DNA of 5,869 bases from JADJWR01 sp964509545. GTDB lineage: Bacteria > Pseudomonadota > Gammaproteobacteria > Burkholderiales > Burkholderiaceae_F. The stretch is from the NCBI GenBank assembly GCA_964509545.1, contig CAZDXQ010000090.1:1-5869 (forward strand). The letters run 5' to 3'. The notes under the pieces are model-generated. The model was not told the origin of the DNA and did no database searches. It saw only the letters and a program-made list of their open reading frames with translations. Both the position numbers and the translations under genes were made by a program. This document shows, piece by piece, positions 4,607-5,869 of the stretch (its first letter is position 1; the number at the start of each line of letters is the position of its first letter).

Positions 4607-5560
4607 ATGCAAGCCCTGTCCAGCGCCCTGAAGGCCCTCGAGATCGGCAGCCCGATCGCCGCCGGGCCGCTCACCCTCTTCCCGCTGCTGCGCGCCGACG
4701 CGCCGCCTGCGGCCTACGCCCTGCTCGACGAGGCGCTCGACGCCGGCCTGGCCGAGGTGTCCGAGATCTCCGACGGCGGCTCGGTGCCCGAGCTGCTGTT
4801 CCGCAACAGGTCCGACCGCGACATCCTGCTGGTCGACGGCGAGGAACTCGTCGGCGCCAAGCAGAACCGCGTGCTGAACCTGACCATCCTGGTGGGCGCC
4901 TACCAGGACGTAAAGATCCCCGTCTCCTGCGTCGAGGCCGGCCGCTGGGCGTGGCGCTCGCGGCGCTTCTCCTCCGGCAAGCGCAAGCTGCACGCCCGCG
5001 CCCGCTTGGAGAAGATGCGCGGCGTCTCGGCCGCCATGCGCGAGAGCGGCGCACGCTCGCGCGGCGACATCCAGGGGGCCGTCTGGCGCTCGGTCGACGC
5101 GAAGATAGCGAGCTTCGACTACCGCTCGCCGACCAGCTCGCTGCACGAGGTCTTCGACTCGGTAGAGGACCGGCTGCAGAAGCACCGCGGCAGGGTCGCC
5201 CCGCTGCCCGGCCAGATCGGCGCGGTGTTCGTCGTCGGCGGCCAGGTCGCCGGCGTGGAGCTGTTCGACGCCGCAGACACGCTCGGCAAGCTGCTGCCGA
5301 AGCTCGTCGACAGCTACCTGTTCGACGCGCTGGAACACGAATCCGATGGCGCGACGCCGAAGGCCCCGTCGCTGGACGAGGTGCGGGCGCTGATCGAGCG
5401 CATCGCCAATGCCCAGCCGGCCGTCTACACCGCCGTGGCCAAGGGCGTCGACCTGCGCATCGAGCAGCCCGACCTGCACGCCGCGGCGCTGGCCGACGGC
5501 GAGCGGGTGGTGCACCTGTCGGCGTTCGAGGCCAGTGAGCCGGCGGACGAAATGCAGTGA
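4607..5560 (+). CDS. ARPP-1 family protein (ARG and rhodanese-phosphatase-superfamily-associated)
   Basis: A 317-residue cytoplasmic protein without signal peptide or membrane span. Family blocks are seen in order: PELLFRNRSDRDILLVDGEE (61-80), LVGAKQNRVLNLTILV (81-96), KIPVSCVEAGRW (103-114), GQIGAVFVVGGQVAGVELFD (202-221), SYLFDAL (236-242) and VVHLSAF (301-307). The DGEEL-x-GAKQNR-x-LN and IPVSC-x-E-x-GRW cores are intact; C108, E79, E80 and K85 are candidates for catalysis or ligand binding. ARPP-1 was named for its co-occurrence with ADP-ribosylglycohydrolases and rhodanese/phosphatase-superfamily enzymes, which is the setting here. Its biochemical activity is, to my knowledge, not established. 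It is divergent from the WYL gene and converges on the transposase remnant 85 bases downstream. The last ten residues are acidic and probably disordered. Confidence 0.9.
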   Translation: MQALSSALKALEIGSPIAAGPLTLFPLLRADAPPAAYALLDEALDAGLAEVSEISDGGSVPELLFRNRSDRDILLVDGEELVGAKQNRVLNLTILVGAYQDVKIPVSCVEAGRWAWRSRRFSSGKRKLHARARLEKMRGVSAAMRESGARSRGDIQGAVWRSVDAKIASFDYRSPTSSLHEVFDSVEDRLQKHRGRVAPLPGQIGAVFVVGGQVAGVELFDAADTLGKLLPKLVDSYLFDALEHESDGATPKAPSLDEVRALIERIANAQPAVYTAVAKGVDLRIEQPDLHAAALADGERVVHLSAFEASEPADEMQ

Positions 5561-5585
5561 GCGCCGCACGGCCGCTCCGAAGGCG

Positions 5586-5630
5586 CTCACTCCCCCTCGG
5601 GGGGACAGCGCGAAGCGCGAAGGGGGCGAG
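5586..5630. repeat. Compact palindromic intergenic element, possible bidirectional terminator
   Basis: A stem TCCCCC (5591-5596), loop TCG and GGGGGA (5600-5605) is followed by GCGC-GAA-GCGC (5608-5618) and AGGGGGC (5621-5627), which can pair with the first C-run instead. It lies 30 bases after the ARPP-1 stop, between convergent genes, where a terminator is expected, but no U-run follows. I recall near-identical elements (GGGGGACAGCGCGAAGCGCGAAGGGGGC split across two halves) as frequent in Burkholderiales genomes; a database count was not possible here. Confidence 0.5.
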
Positions 5631-5634
5631 ATGA

Positions 5635-5647
5635 GACACCCTGTGTC
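5635..5647. repeat. 13-base palindrome GACAC-CCT-GTGTC overlapping the transposase stop
   Basis: The arms at 5635-5639 and 5643-5647 are perfect. The right arm overlaps the transposase stop codon (5648-5646). It could be a short hairpin ending transposase transcription or part of the element's end. It is too short to decide. Confidence 0.3.
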
Positions 5648-5869
5648 AACCCTGGGCTGTTGTGAGCAGCAGTTGAGCGCTGCCGTGGAGCATGGGGTCG
5701 TAGGGCTTGCGGTCGGTCCAGGCACGCCAGATCACGCGCAGCCAGGCGCGGGCAAGGATGCGAACGGCGTGCGGGTGGTCGCAGCCGCGCGCCCTGGCTT
5801 TGGCGTAGACGTGGGCGGCCCAGGCATTGGCATGGCGGGAGTTGTCCGCCAAGCAGGTCAGCGCTGCCC
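5646..5869 (-). CDS. IS110-family transposase, C-terminal end (partial, runs off the right edge)
   Basis: The last 73 or so residues are visible, and the frame stays open to the window edge through AALTCLADNSRHANAWAAH (the Leu before ADN is codon TTG at 5852 and need not be a start). Blocks typical of the C-terminus of IS110 transposases are HVYAKARARGCDHPHA, RILARAWLRVIWRAW and PYDPMLHGSAQLL. The full protein would be about 350-450 residues, with the RuvC-like DEDD domain and the serine of the second domain beyond the window. The 3' end looks natural. Only 85 bases separate its stop from the ARPP-1 stop, leaving no room for a long right-end non-coding segment. It is a mobile element bordering the cassette. 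Confidence 0.82.
   Translation of the reverse strand, partial: AALTCLADNSRHANAWAAHVYAKARARGCDHPHAVRILARAWLRVIWRAWTDRKPYDPMLHGSAQLLLTTAQG

Noticed and set aside
4541..5725. Minus-strand open frame of 394 codons opposite ARPP-1
   Set aside because: No recognisable motif, and it runs through the palindromic repeat and into the transposase end; ARPP-1 has a strong ribosome site and family blocks.

Overview
The window is very GC-rich bacterial DNA. It most likely comes from a betaproteobacterium of the Burkholderiales. This rests on base composition and on a compact palindromic element at about 5586-5630 that I recall as common between genes in that order; it is an inference, not a proof.

Layout. 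Positions 1-53 look like one end of an IS21-type insertion sequence, with TGT at its tip and two tandem GGGTCA-headed repeats. Next to it, about 54-336 on the minus strand, is the remnant of a DUF262 (GmrSD N-terminal-like) gene with a one-base frameshift. This remnant is fused by chance to the end of a DEDDh 3'-5' exonuclease gene (1026-31). The exonuclease is the last gene of a compact minus-strand operon. Read in transcription order it holds a CDKN3-like dual-specificity phosphatase (2984-2403), an ADP-ribosylglycohydrolase (2406-1465), a 36-residue single-span membrane peptide (1452-1342), a 95-residue protein of unknown function (1298-1011) and the exonuclease. Most junctions overlap or are very tight. 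Upstream on the same strand is a WYL-domain transcription regulator (4310-3336). Facing away from it on the plus strand is an ARPP-1 family gene (4607-5560). A 296-base divergent region with two inverted repeats lies between the last two. The right edge (5646-5869, minus) carries the C-terminal end of an IS110-family transposase.

How the parts fit. ADP-ribosylglycohydrolase, tyrosine/dual-specificity phosphatase and ARPP-1 are a recurrent association; the ARPP name is short for 'ARG and rhodanese-phosphatase-superfamily-associated protein'. A plausible reading is a pathway that removes ADP-ribose from a modified target and dephosphorylates a linked product (for example ADP-ribose phosphate), under control of a ligand-sensing WYL repressor or activator. 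The exonuclease and the 95-residue protein suggest that nucleic acid is involved. The cassette core looks intact. Its distal end is eroding: the exonuclease has Arg where the catalytic His is expected, has lost its own C-terminus and abuts a broken DUF262 gene and an IS. Insertion sequences on both sides mark this as an accessory island, plausibly related to defence or stress.
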